Shown here: positions 32,018-43,186 of the stretch, one piece after another
Position numbering within the stretch: position 1 is the stretch's first letter
Layout of the letters: each line of letters begins with the position of its first letter
From: Dioscorea cayenensis subsp. rotundata
Lineage: Eukaryota > Streptophyta > Magnoliopsida > Dioscoreales > Dioscoreaceae
DNA: 64,000 bases
Assembly: GCF_009730915.1 (NCBI RefSeq)
Contig: NW_024086420.1
Coordinates: forward strand, 62,001 to 126,000
Reading direction: 5' to 3'
Program-made: the position numbers and the translations under genes
The notes under the pieces: generated by a model
The model's input: only the letters and a program-made list of their open reading frames with translations
Databases searched by the model: none
What the model was told of the DNA's origin: nothing

Positions 32018-32245
32018 GTAGGCATTTAGAGATACTTTGCACTTTGTTTTCTTAGCTATTTTACCATACATTCTATTTCACATTTCTTCTCTATCACTGT
32101 TCTGATTTGTTTTTCTTTAAAAAAAAAAAAGTTTACCTCACATTTTCTTATTCTTCCATCATTCTCATTTGTTTTCTTTTGTCATGTCTTACTTTTTTTG
32201 CACGGATTTTAAATGATGATTGGCCCGTTCGTTGCTCTATATTTT

Positions 32246-33099
32246 CATGTCGAAGCTCTCAGTAGAAAAGTTGATAGAATTGTTACTTCACGACAACAAA
32301 ACATTCCATGTTACAACGCATATCATCCAATTGGGCTACCCAAACTTATTATGGAATAATGGTGAACAACATTGGGATACACCTCAAGAGGAATGTCAAA
32401 AGGGTGAGATACTTGGAGAGGATGCACTTCATTTACAAAGAGTATTAGCTAACTTTATTGAAGCATCCGATGTCTGCGTCCAAAATATGGAGACCACAGC
32501 GAAGATGTCATGAAGCCTCCTATAAAAACCTTGAGCATCAATTAGAAGGGATACTTGACACACTCTCCAAGGAACAACAAGTATTTGAGCAAGCAAGTCA
32601 AGTTCCTTGTAGAGAAGATGTGGTAGTGAATAACAATGAAGAAGTGGGACGGAACGAGTATGATATTATCGAGATCGAGAGGATACAAGAAGAACCGTTC
32701 ATTCAATATGATGATTGTTTGAGTGGACAGTATGTTTGTGAGCAAGAAATGATGCAAGGAGAGTTGGCGAAGACAGATTGTTTTCAAGTTGAAATTGAAG
32801 AAGAAGCAACTACTAAGGTAATGGAACATGTATCTCTCTTTGGGATTGATCAATTCATATATTGCAAGAAAGAGATTTTGGGTTTGGAAGAAGATGTGGG
32901 TAGGAGATTGAAGCCATCCAATGATCCACCTGTGCTAAGCTTGGACAATTCCCAACCCAAATTGTTTCCTTGGAGGCCAAAGGTAAGATGGTTGGACTCT
33001 CCAACAAATATTCCACCCCAGCAAACAAATTTTTGGTTAAAGGGAAGTAGCTATGCAATGTCTAGTCGGGAGGAACTTACTCTTTTCAAGCCCCCATAA
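32246..33099 (+). pseudogene. E5 alternative first ORF, acidic coiled-coil protein
   Basis: It occupies the gag-pro position but has no gag core, zinc knuckle or protease. A plausible start is ATG 32246 (MSKLSVEKLIELLLHDNK); a frameshift or stop near 32510 moves reading to a second frame that stays open to TAA 33097-33099. Segments: HLQRVLANFIEASDV (like the E2 ORF), a likely coiled coil (KNLEHQLEGILDTLSKEQQ), a strongly acidic stretch (32640-32840), then a Trp/Pro-containing tail ending LFKPP. That ending, the overlapping splice-donor-like text and the downstream hairpins match the gag-pro elements. The coiled-coil part faintly recalls the segment after the gag zinc knuckle, so it may be a remnant of a diverged gag; otherwise I do not recognise it. 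Confidence 0.5.
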
Positions 33100-33112
33100 G
33101 GTAAAGAAGAGA

Positions 33113-33133
33113 TACGTCAAGCTTAGTGACGTA
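33113..33133 (+). other. E5 first stop-proximal hairpin
   Basis: A perfect 7-bp stem TACGTCA / TGACGTA with a 7-base loop, the best example of this stem in the window. Its partner hairpin now lies at 34999-35016 because a solo LTR inserted between them. Confidence 0.8.
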
Positions 33134-33136
33134 AAA
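33132..33136. other. Solo-LTR target duplication, left (TAAAA)
   Basis: Exact match to 34985-34989. Confidence 0.92.
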
Positions 33137-34984
33137 TGACAAGGTCCCCTTGCGTATATCCCGTAAGTGCACGGGTTTGTCGAAGTAATAATCCCGAGTG
33201 AGCGGGTATCGAATCCACAGGGAGTAGGGAATAAAAATACTTAATTCGATTCTTAGCTATGTGAAAGATCAATGATAATGAGTGTGACAATGATTCAATT
33301 CTCAACAGTAAAAGCAACAAGTAAGAGAGCAAAAGTAAAGAAGGGGGTAAGGCAATCGATAAAGATGGGGTAGCCAGATAATGCTCCACCTAGGATAATT
33401 GTTTCAAGTGCAAGAACCCTCTATTATGCTTCCTAATCAATGCAATGGTGAGTCGTGGAAATCCTTAATTACATAGTCCCAAATCTAAGGTCAACTATGC
33501 CTAATACTATACATGTCCTAGAGGAAAAATCGAACAATCTCAACACTCACACTCGCATAGAGTTGCAATGAGCTCTAGGGATTCCAAGTGATAAATCTCT
33601 TCCTAGATTTAGACCTAACCCTTTGGTCCAAGTGGAAGGTCCCTAGCCACAATTAAGCCCTAGATACTAAGATCACCTCAACTCTTCACTCCATTGCACG
33701 CGCAACTAGGCCTCAGCGGAGGTTCATCCCTTAGACCATTCACTCTATTATGGCCTCAAAGAACTTGAGGAATGGAGATAGAATCTATCACGTCAGAGGG
33801 GAAAGGGGACGCTCCTGTACCTCTCGACTCACCCTCTCAACCCTTTCCAACCTAGCTTTGTCTAACGCTCGTGGTGTGTCACTCACTCACAAGGTTACCA
33901 AGAAGAACTCTCAACCCTAGTGTCACTCTAGGGGAAATGTTCATACAATCAGTAATTCAAGGTTGGAACTCACAATAACCATCAATTTATTGAAAGCATA
34001 ACAAAGAGGTTCAAAGAAACAAATACATCCTAGGGTTCACAATACCCGAGTACCCACTAGTGGTTTAGCTCTCCATGGAGCTAAGTACAATCAAAGAAAT
34101 AGAATGTAAAAGCAATGAATCCATAAAGAAACCCCCTCGATAATCATGTCGATGGTCTTGTGAAAAGTCCTCTACTCATCGTCCAAGGATTCCCTCGTCC
34201 GGTATAGGATACGCCTTGACGGAAGCTCCACTACCAACCTTCTTCCTAAGGAATTACGATGTCGGAGCCGTAGAACCTCTAAAAAACCTTGGCCAATACC
34301 CCTTGGAACCCTAGCCGAAGCCCTCTCTCAAGTTGGGGAAAAGATGGATAAAAGAATACCAAAATCGTGGCTGAATCGGCTTCAAATAGGGCTGGAATCG
34401 GGCGACTACACGGGCGTGGATGCTCCACGCGCCCGTGCGGAATTTCGACACGGGCGTGGATAATTTTCATACGCCTGTGTGGATTCTCTGCTTCTCTAAT
34501 TTCTCAGCCGGCTGTGAACAGTGCTGCTATTGTATGTGCTACAGTATTCGACCTGAATAGCTTCCCAATTCCATACTTTCATTGGGGTATTGCAAGCGGG
34601 CACACGTTCACATCGTGGATCACTTGCTTCTTCAATGGTTTACACATTGGTGGAGCTCTTGTTCTATGTGCATAAGTCGGAATGCTCAAGTGTGACTGCC
34701 TTTGTGCCCCTCCAAATGGATGTGCCCACTCAAATACGAGGAGATTGGCACACACTCTAGCATCTCACACCGGACCTATGTCTTCGCGTTTGAACCTTAG
34801 CAAGATTTTCTCCAAAATTGGTGCATTATGATCCTCATTCGCCTATTTCCTTCATACTCGGCCTCACAACCCTACCTGCATAAAAGTAACATAAAAACAC
34901 ACATATTAGTGTAAAAACCCAAGAAAAGTAGTGCTCAACATAAGGAAAGAATGCTTCGCATTCATATCACAAAAGCACTTATTA
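33137..34984 (-). mobile_element. Solo LTR (family A), minus, in E5
   Basis: 1848 bp, in element sense TAATAAGTGC...CCTTGTCA, flanked by perfect TAAAA duplications and without internal sequence. It is the product of intra-element LTR recombination. Removing it restores the conserved 'gacgtaaaacaagcgcttc' between the two hairpins. Confidence 0.95.
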
Positions 34985-34989
34985 TAAAA
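34985..34989. other. Solo-LTR target duplication, right (TAAAA)
   Basis: Exact match to 33132-33136. Confidence 0.92.
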
Positions 34990-34998
34990 CAAGCGCTT

Positions 34999-35016
34999 CT
35001 TGGGAGGCAACCGAAG
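34999..35016 (+). other. E5 second stop-proximal hairpin
   Basis: CTTGGGAGGCAACCGAAG; one stem base has changed relative to E1, E2, E4 and E6. Confidence 0.7.
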
Positions 35017-35762
35017 TATCTACTGTTTTCTAGTGTCTAGTTTAGTGCTTGCATGAATAAGAGCTTGAGTGTTGGTGTTTTGATTCTTATATGCCATTGC
35101 TATGCTTTTTTTTGTGCACCATTGGTGTTATTTTGTGCTTTCGTGTGTTTTGGTGAAGTTTTGGTCGTTTGAGCTATTTCTCATGTTTTTCACTGGTAAA
35201 ATTTGCATATTAGGGCAGGCTCTGAGTGTGTAAACATGTTTAGAAACTTTCTGCAGAGCCTGCAGGTTTTTCTAAGGCATCCAGTGAAGACGCACGGGCG
35301 TGTGGAATTTCCGCACGCCCGTGGATTTGTATTGTGAGCTCATCCAGAGAAGGCACAGGGGCGTACGGCTGCCCTTGTGGACGACCATGCGAATTTTGCA
35401 CGCCCGTGGGTAATTTCAACACGGGCGTGTGAATTCTTGCAGAGTGTGGCAGATTATCCCGAGAACACACAGGGGTGTGAACTCGCCCCTGTGGGTGACC
35501 TTGTGAAAATCGCACGGGTGTGGGTAATTTCCGCACGCCTGTGCGAATCTCTGCCGAGGAGCTCTCTCCATCCCGAGAAGACACAGGGGCGTGCGTTTGC
35601 CCTTGTGAGTTGGGCCTGTGAATGTCCACACCCGTGTGGAATTTTCGCACGGGCATGGGTCTTAGAGAATTTTCTTGGTTGCATGGAGAGTCCACAGGGC
35701 GTGCGTCTGCCCCTGTGGGTCTGGAACACGGGCGTAGGCAATTTCCACACGCCCGTATGGAT
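35017..35762 (+). repeat. E5 spacer and 114-bp repeat array
   Basis: Spacer to 35280, then palindromic units beginning 'gaga..cacaggg' at 35461, 35575 and 35686 (114 and 111 bp). Same two inverted-repeat pairs per unit as in E1 and E6. Open frames on both strands are artefacts of the repeats. Confidence 0.82.
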
Positions 35763-35994
35763 GTACAGAAATGCTAGAACCGCAGGTTTTCTTTAAAATC
35801 TTTTCGGGTTTCTTCATCTTTTGACCCTCAAACGTTTTGAGAACACATCCTTGCTCTCTCCTGACCTCTCACCGTCATTTTAGACGGTTGTTAATTGAGT
35901 TTTCCGGCCGTTTTCTAGTCTTTCATTCTCATTTTCTCGGTAAGCTTCTCTTTCTCTTTTCTTTGCCAATCTTCATTTATTTTAAAGCACCAGC
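35763..35994 (+). other. E5 leader before ORF2 remnant
   Basis: T-rich text with 'ttttctcggtaagcttctc' (35931-35949), also found as 'tctcgttggtaagccc' in E6 (42904-42919). It may hold a second donor-like site; no gene seen. Confidence 0.4.
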
Positions 35995-36049
35995 GTCATC
36001 TTCACCAGCAGCGGAAACAGATGTACTAGCTATTGACACCGACACTTGA
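35995..36049 (+). pseudogene. E5 ORF2 remnant (last ~18 codons)
   Basis: Only the Pro/Ser/Ala tail and the terminal IDTDT then TGA survive, aligned with the ends of E1 and E3 ORF2. The leader runs directly into the tail, so about 1.2 kb of ORF2 is deleted. Confidence 0.7.
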
Positions 36050-37230
36050 GGCGTCTTTACCTTCTTTGTTCTTATTTTTCGCATTTTATTTTCTACATTT
36101 TATTTTGGATTTGTATACTCAGAAAGGATTTTCCTTCTGAGTTTATTTTCATTTTGTTGTCTCAAGTTGTATTCATTGTCTATCTTTTATATATACTCGA
36201 GTTATTTTTGTTTTTCTTGAGCTTCACTGAACCCCCTCGTGTATGCATGCAGATGGTCTTGTCTTCTTGGGAATTGAGACTTAGTCATGGGCACGACCAA
36301 GGATCTTAGGCACTTAGCCGTGTGAGCTTCACAACCCGTCGGAACACTACCCCCATGAAATTAGCTTCATCAAACGAAATACTAGGAGTCAGGGGAGTAT
36401 TGTTTTGATTGCTTCTCCCACATTTGCTTTTGAATGATATATATTTTGAGTAAGCTTGCATGTGTACATTGGGGACAATGTACAACTTAAGTGTGGGAGG
36501 GAGTTTCATAATGCACACATTCTTTTCTATTGTTCTTGATTGATATATGCTCACATAGCCAATGGTGGTTCACCTTAGTTGCAAGGATGGTATTCTTGAG
36601 TTTAGGAGAATTTCTAACATTGAATGTTTTCATGCTCTAGTTTTGCTTGAATGTCTATGAATTTTTGCCCGATTTATACTTGTTACACTACTCGCTTAAA
36701 GGGACTAGATATAGTTGTTTCTTGTGTTGAATTTCAAAAAAAAAAAAAGTTTAGTTTTATTGGTTATTTGTACTTGTTGGGTGGAAAGATCTCCACTTAT
36801 GAAGTATGAAGCTACCCTCATAAGCCGAATACTAGCTATGCCCTATTGAGAGAAAGAGCTATCTCATAGGATGAGTGAAAGCTACCACTCCGGTGGAAAG
36901 AGCTACCACCTCGAAAGTGTGAAAGCTACTACCATCTTTGAAATTGTTGTCACTTTTGTTGATAAATAAATCCCTTGTACTTAGAACTTTGAGGAGTATA
37001 CTTTGGGTTGACTTGAGTGAGTTCACACACGTACACAATTTCAGGTTTTGTATCCTTTTTTATTCAAGTTTTTAGCTAGAGCATTGATTTTTTTGTATTT
37101 AGTGTTGAAATTTCCCTTACTTGTAGAATGCTCTCTTTGTATACTTTGGTGAACCTAAGGCCAAGCACTTTCAATATTTTCTTCATTGATGCACATAACG
37201 TTTTAATTTTTTGCTTGAGGACAAGCAAAA
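36050..37230 (+). other. E5 3' non-coding region
   Basis: No gene. Perfect GTACATTG-GGGA-CAATGTAC hairpin at 36464-36483 followed by CTTAAGTGTGGGAGG; shortened agctacca repeats at 36780-36935; perfect TTTTGCTTG/CAAGCAAAA hairpin at 37209-37230. Confidence 0.75.
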
Positions 37231-37249
37231 GCTTCAGTGTGGGGGAATT
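37231..37249 (+). promoter_or_regulatory. E5 3' polypurine tract
   Basis: GCTTCAGTGTGGGGGAATT directly abuts the LTR at 37250. Confidence 0.88.
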
Positions 37250-39085
37250 TGATAAGTGCTTGTGCGATATGAATGCGAAGCGTTCATTCCTTATGTTGAG
37301 CATTACTTTTCTCAGGTTTTTACACTAATATGTGTGTTTTTATGTTACTTTCGTGCAGGTAGGGTTGTGAGGCCGAGTATGAAGGAAAAAAGCCAATGTG
37401 GATCACAATGCACCGATTTTCGAGGAAATCTTGCTAAAGTTCAAACGCGAAGATATGAGTCAGGTGCGAGATGCTAGAGGGTGTACCAACCTCCCTGTAT
37501 TTGAGTTAGCACAACCATTTGGAGGGGCACAAAGGAAGTCACACTCGAGCATTCCGACTTATGCACATAGAACAAGATCTCCATCAACTTATCCGTCATT
37601 GAAGAAGCAAGTGATCCACGACGTGAACGTGTGCCCGTTTGCGTTACTCCGATGAAAGTATGGATTCGGGAAGCTATTCAGCATGGGTACTGTAGCATCA
37701 CTATTCATAGTCGGCCGAGAAAACAGGAGTTCAGAGAATCCACACGGGCGTCTGGAAATTATCCACGCCCATGTAGAAATTCTGCACGGGCGCGTGAAGC
37801 ATCCACACCCGTGTAGTCGCCCGATTCCAGCCCTATTTAAAGCCGAATCAACCCCGATTTTAGTATTCTTTTCTCCATCTTTTCCTCAATCTGAGAGAGG
37901 GCTTTGGCTAGGGTTTTGAGGGGTATTGGCTAGGGTTTTGGTGAGGTTCTACGGCTCCGATATCGTCATTCCTTAGGAAGAAGGTTGGTAGGAGAGCTTC
38001 CGCCGAGGCGTATCCTATACCGGACTAGGGAATCGTTGGACGACGAGTAGAGGACTCTCCACAAGGCCATCGACACGACCATCGAGGTGGTTTTCTATGG
38101 ATTCATTGCTTTTACATTCTATTTCTCTGATTGTACTTAGCTCCATGGAGAGGTAAACCCCTAGTAGGTACTTGGGTATTTGTGAACCCTAGGATGTATT
38201 TGTTTCATTGAATCTCTTTATTATGTTTTCAATTAATTGATGTTTATTGTGAGTTCCAACCTTGAATGCTTGATTGTATGAACATTTACCCTAGACTGAC
38301 ACTAGGGTTGAGAGTTCTCGCTGGTAACCTTGTGAGTGAGTGACACACCACGAGCATTAGACAAAGCTAGGTTGGAGACAGTTGAGAGGGTGAGTCAAGA
38401 GGTACAGGAGCGTCCCTTTTTCCCTCCGACGTGATAGATTCTACCTCCATTCCTCGAGTTCTTTGCAGCCATAATAGAGTGAATGGTCTAAGGGATAAAC
38501 TTCCGCTGGGGCTTAGTTGCACGTGCAACGGAGTGAAGCGTTGAGGTGATCTTAGTATCTAAGGCTTAATCGTGGTTAGGGATCTTCCACCTGGACCAAA
38601 GGGTTAGGTCTATAATTAGGAAGAGATTTATCACTTGGAATCCCTAGAGCTCATTGCAACTCTATGCGAGTGCGAGGTTGAGAGGTTATCTAATCTCTCC
38701 TCCGGGACATGTATAGAGTTAGGCATAGTTGACCTTAGATTTGGGACTATGTAATTAAGGATTTCCACGACTCACCATTGCATTGATTAGGAAGCATAAT
38801 AGAGGATTCTTGCACTTGAAATAATTATCCTAGGCGGAGTATTATCCGAGTACCCCATCTTTATCGATTGCCTTACCTCCTCCTTTACTCGTGCTATCTT
38901 ACTTGTTGCTTTTACTTTTGAGTATTGAATCATTGTCACAATTATCGCTACTGATCTTTCACATAGCTAAGAAGCGAATTAAGTGCTTTTATTCCCTACT
39001 CCCTGTGTATTCGATACCCGCTCACCCGGGTTATTACTTCGACAAACCCGTGCACTTGCGGGATATACGCAAGGGGACCTTGTCA
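37250..39085 (+). mobile_element. LTR shared by E5 (3') and E6 (5')
   Basis: 1836 bp, TGATAAGTGC...CCTTGTCA. A polypurine tract precedes it and a primer-binding site follows it, with no target duplication on either side. It therefore serves both elements, the mark of a tandem LTR-internal-LTR-internal array made by unequal recombination. TATTTAAAG at 37834-37842; dyads at 37740-37820. Confidence 0.93.
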
Positions 39086-39091
39086 AGTTTT

Positions 39092-39109
39092 TGGAGCCGT
39101 TGTCGGGGA
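39092..39109 (+). other. E6 primer-binding site (tRNA-Asp)
   Basis: TGGAGCCGTTGTCGGGGA, two mismatches to the tRNA-Asp complement. Confidence 0.87.
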
Positions 39110-39235
39110 GCAGGCGTTTAGAGATACTTTGCACTTTGTTTTCTTAGCTATTTCACCATACATTCTATTTTATATCTTGTTATTCTATCATCGTTCTGAT
39201 TTCTTTTTCTTTCTTTTTGAGTGCAGCTCCAGGTT

Positions 39236-41798
39236 ATGACCCGAGGGAGTCCCTCAATATTGGTTGAAGGAGATCTTGAGCTTGAACGTACACTTAGAAG
39301 AAAAGGGAAAGTGCCTGTGCAAGAACAGTCTAATCTAGCTTATTTGGAAGTAGAAGGATCTGAAAACATGGCTGAACAGAATGAGCAACAGCGAACATTT
39401 TCTAATTATGCCAGACCTTCAATATTGGGGACACAATCGAGTATTGTGCGTCCCCCGATTATGGCTCAGAACTTTGAGTTGAAGCCGGCATTCATCCACA
39501 TGTTGCAGCAATCCCCACAGTTCAACGATTTGGCCGATGAGGATCCAAACAGTCATATAGAGAGTTTTCTCGAGGTGTGTGATATGCTGAAGATAAATGG
39601 AGTGACAAATGATGCCATCAAGTTGAGAGCCTTCCCATTTTCCCTAAAGTGGAGAGCGAAGCAGTGGCTACACTCATTACCTAGAGCATCGATCACCACA
39701 TGGGAGGAGATGGTAGAAGCTTTTCTTGCCCTTTATTTCCCTCCCGGAAAATCTGCAAAGCTTAGGAATGAGATCTCATCCTTTGTTCAGTGGGAATTGG
39801 AGTCTCTATTCAAGACATGGGAAAGGTTCAAGGAGCTCCTGAGAAAGTGCCCCCAACACGGATTCACGGAGTGGATGACTGTTCAGACATTTTATAATGG
39901 TTTGAACCTGAGTACAACGGAACTCTTGGATGTGGCAGTAGGAGGTACCTTAGGTAGCAAGACCCCCGATGAGGCCCGTCAGTTGATTAAAGAAATGGGG
40001 TTAAACAACTACTAATGGAATGCTAGGGAGAAGAAGAAAGTGGCCGGTCTCCATGAGATTGATGTGGTAACTTTATTGGCGGCTCAAGTGGAGAGTTTGA
40101 GTAAGAAGTTAGATCTTCTAACTTCAAATAGAGTGGCGACCGTGACTAATTGCAATGGGTGTGGTGGAGGACATGCTCCCTCCGATTTCCTGATCTCTAT
40201 CAGTGATGTTTCTTCGGTGGAGAATGTTGATGTTGTAGGTAATGGCATGAGACCTCAACGAAACCCATATAGCAATACCTACAATTCAGGTTGGAAGAAT
40301 CATCCCAATTTCTCATGGAGTAATCAGGGTCCACAAAAGGCCATGGGGCCACCGGGTTTCCAACAATAACAACAAAAAGCCCCTCAAGTGGAAAACAGAG
40401 TCTCAGGTTTGGAAACCCGAATGACTAACTTAGAGAAGCACTTGGCTAGATTTGTGTAATCTGCAAATACAAGGTTTGAATCAGTTGAGGCTACACTTCG
40501 CAACCACACCGCTTCTTTGCATAACCTTGAAAATCAAGTGGGGGCAAATTGCGAAGTCTCTCTTCGAAAGGCCACATGGAAGCTTGTCGAGCAATACAGA
40601 GACCAACCCTAGAGAGCATGTGAAGGCGATCACTTTGATTAGTGGTTGTGAGGTTGAAGGTAGGCTTCCTAGTGAGAAGCCAAAAAAACACGCACCCGAG
40701 GTTATAGAGGTAGAAGAGGGGACAAGCAAAGAGAAAGAGGCGGCACCCCCACCTTTCAAGCCAAGAATCCTTTATCTCTCTAGATTGAAAAATGACCAAG
40801 GGGATGAACAGTACAAGAAGTTCCTGAGTTTGTTCAAACAACTCCACATCAATATTCCTTTTGTTGAGGCATTCGCCCAAATGCCTAAGTATGCGAAGTT
40901 CTTGAAAGACTTATTGACTAACAAGAGGAAGTTGGAGGAGAGTGCTTCAGTGATTCTAGATGCTTCATGCTCGGCGGTGTTGCAAAAGAACATGCCGAAC
41001 AAGAAGAAAGACCCAGGGAAGCTTCATCATTCCGTGTAATATTGGCAATTTAGGTGAGGAAATGGCATTGTCGGACTTAGGGCCTAGTATCAACGTCATG
41101 CCATACACATTCTTTCAGAAGCTAGGCTTGGGCGAGCCTAGGCCTACTCGATGACTTTGCAACTAGCGGACCTAATAGTGCAACATCCGAGAGGCATCAT
41201 TGAAGACGTGCTTGTCAAGGTGGACAAGTACATTTTTCTGTTTGACTTTGTAGTGCTAGATATCGATGAGGATGCGGATATACCCTTGATACTTGGGAGA
41301 CCGTTCTTGCGGACTTTCAAAGCATTGATTGACATGGACGGCGGAGAGCTCACATTGAGATTTGGAGATGACAAGCTCATATACCGCCTTGCTGAAGCCA
41401 TGCAGCATTCTCTTGATTTCGATGATACTTTATAATTTCTAGACAATACTGATGAAATTGTTGATGAATACATGCAGGAAATGTTCAATCCGGATCCGTA
41501 TGAAGGTTTGTTCGACCAAGAGGAGGGACATGAAGATGTAATGATGCTTGGATCGATGGAAGAAGTACCGTCTACCCCGGGAATCTTGAAGAAGGTGCTC
41601 CGAAAAATGAAGAGGGCTAGGAGACGATACCAGAAACACTCCAAGGCTGTTGGAGACGTCCGTTAACGGAAGGAGTTGGATGAACCATTGCTAGGTGGTC
41701 CCAAGCCCGATAATACACCCTCTACTTTCAATAGATTGTGCTCATCATGCTTTAAAGTCATGGGTAAGAGGGCAAACTTCATCTATGAACCCTCGTGA
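39236..41798 (+). pseudogene. E6 gag-protease polyprotein
   Basis: Starts at ATG 39236 (MTRGSPSILVEGD), ten nucleotides after a T-rich GTGCAG. Gag core: NGVTNDAIKLRAFPFSL, WLHSLPRASITTWEEM, FPPGKSAKLRNEISSF, CPQHGF, YNGLN. It is open for 260 codons to a Gln-to-TAA stop at 40013. The zinc knuckle (40151-40199) has its last Cys changed to Phe. Stops or shifts near 40367, 40458 and 41030 follow; the middle part has a coiled coil and an acidic/Lys-rich stretch. The protease shows DLGPSINVMP (Ala to Pro in the active-site loop) near 41080-41106 and ILGRPFL near 41290-41310. The tail has FNPDPYEGLFD and ends at TGA 41796-41798 in the shared TGAGGTAAG. No pol follows. Very close to the E1 polyprotein. 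Confidence 0.9.
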
Positions 41799-41810
41799 GG
41801 TAAGACAAGG

Positions 41811-41861
41811 TACGTCAAACTTAGTGAAATTAAACAAGCGCTTCTTGGGAGGCAACCCAAG
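41811..41861 (+). other. E6 stop-proximal hairpins
   Basis: The first stem is degraded (TACGTCA against TGAAATT); the second, CTTGGGAGGCAACCCAAG (41844-41861), is perfect. Confidence 0.75.
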
Positions 41862-42129
41862 TGTTTACTAGTTTTCTTAGCTTTTAGTTTACTTTGTTTG
41901 CATGAATAATCTGTTAAGTGTTGGTGTCTTGATTTTCAGATGCTTGTGCCGAGATTTTCTTGTGGGCTTTGAGTATTCATTGTGTGTTTTCATGTGGAAT
42001 TGGCGAAGTTTGGTCGTTTGAGCTCTATCTTCATGTTTTTCACTGGTAAAATTTGCATAATAGGGCAGGCTCTGAGTGTGTAAACATGTTCAGAGATTTT
42101 CTGCAGAGCCTGCAGACTTTTCTAAGGCA
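41862..42129 (+). other. E6 intercistronic spacer
   Basis: Same T-rich text as in E1 and E5, ending 'gagcctgcag'. No gene or further structure seen. Confidence 0.55.
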
Positions 42130-42735
42130 TCCAGAGAAAACACACGGGCGTGTGGAATTTCTGCACACCCGTGGATTTGCACTGCGAGCTCATCCAGAAA
42201 AGGCACAGGGGCGTGCGGCGGCACTTGTGAACGACCATGCGATTGTCACACGCCCATGGGTAATTTCTGCATAGACGTGTGAATTCCTGTAGAGTTGGGC
42301 AGATTATCCCGAGAGCACACAGGGGCGTCGACTCACCCCTGTGGGCACCCTTGTGAAAACCGCACGGGCGTGGGTAATATTCACACGCCCGTGCGAAACT
42401 CTGTAGAGGAGTTCTGTCCATCCCGAGAAGACACAGGGGCGTGTGGCTGCCCCTGTGAGTTGGGCACGTGAATGTCCACGCCCGTGCGGAATTTCCGCAC
42501 GGGCGTGTAGAACACTTGGTATTTTTTTCGGATGTCCAGAGAAGCCACAGGGACGTGCGGCTACTCCTATGGGTCGGGCGCACGGGCGTAGGTATTTTCC
42601 GCACGCTCGTGCGAGAGCAGTCAGAGTCGATGAGTGTTTTCCCGAGGGCGCAAAGGGCCATGTGTGCCTTCCTGTGGCTCACTTGTAATGAGGCGCACGG
42701 GCATGGGCAATTTCCACACGCCCGTGTTGATACAC
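42130..42735 (+). repeat. E6 array of 114-bp palindromic repeats
   Basis: Units start at 42311, 42425 and 42539 (exactly 114 bp apart) with diverged units at both ends. Dyads of both kinds, including several forms with CGCACGGGCGTGTG where E1 has CACACGGGCGTGTG. Confidence 0.87.
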
Positions 42736-43186
42736 AGAATGCAAAGGGTCGTGAGTTCTTTTTAAAGAAGAATAGTTTCTCTCCCTCTTCACCTCCTCTA
42801 TTCGTCTGAAAACACTCTCACATCACTCTCCGGTTTAATAGAGCCAATTTGGTAGAATTTTTTTGCGAGGTTTTCCGGCTTGTTCTTCATTTTCTCATCC
42901 CATCTCGTTGGTAAGCCCTATTTATTATTTTCTTCATCAATTCATGGTTTCCATCGATTAATCTGGTTAATAATGCTTCGTTTCTCCAATCAGAAAGATG
43001 ATTTATGTTTAGATCAAAGATAGAAGTATTTTTAAGTTGTATTTTTGGATTTTTGAAGCGCGGCCATGTGGTTTTCATGTCCCGTGGATTCACACGGGCG
43101 TGCGGAAATTCAACACGACCGTGTGGATTTCTGCAGCATTATTTTATCAACTTGTTTGATCAATTTCGTTTCAAATTTTGCAGATT
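42736..43186 (+). other. E6 leader with 3' splice-site-like end
   Basis: T-rich DNA with one dyad (43092-43125, CACACGGGCGTGCGG) that ends in 'ttcaaattttgcag' (AG at 43182-43183), three bases before the ORF2 ATG (43187). It fits a plant 3' splice site. With the donor at 41800 the intron would be 1384 bp; with the inner 'ttg|gtaagc' donor near 42911 about 273 bp. Use is inferred. Confidence 0.5.

Noticed and set aside
42130..42735. A CRISPR-like or bacterial repeat array
   Set aside because: Units are contiguous with no unique spacers, the period is 114 bp, and all context is plant LTR retrotransposon.
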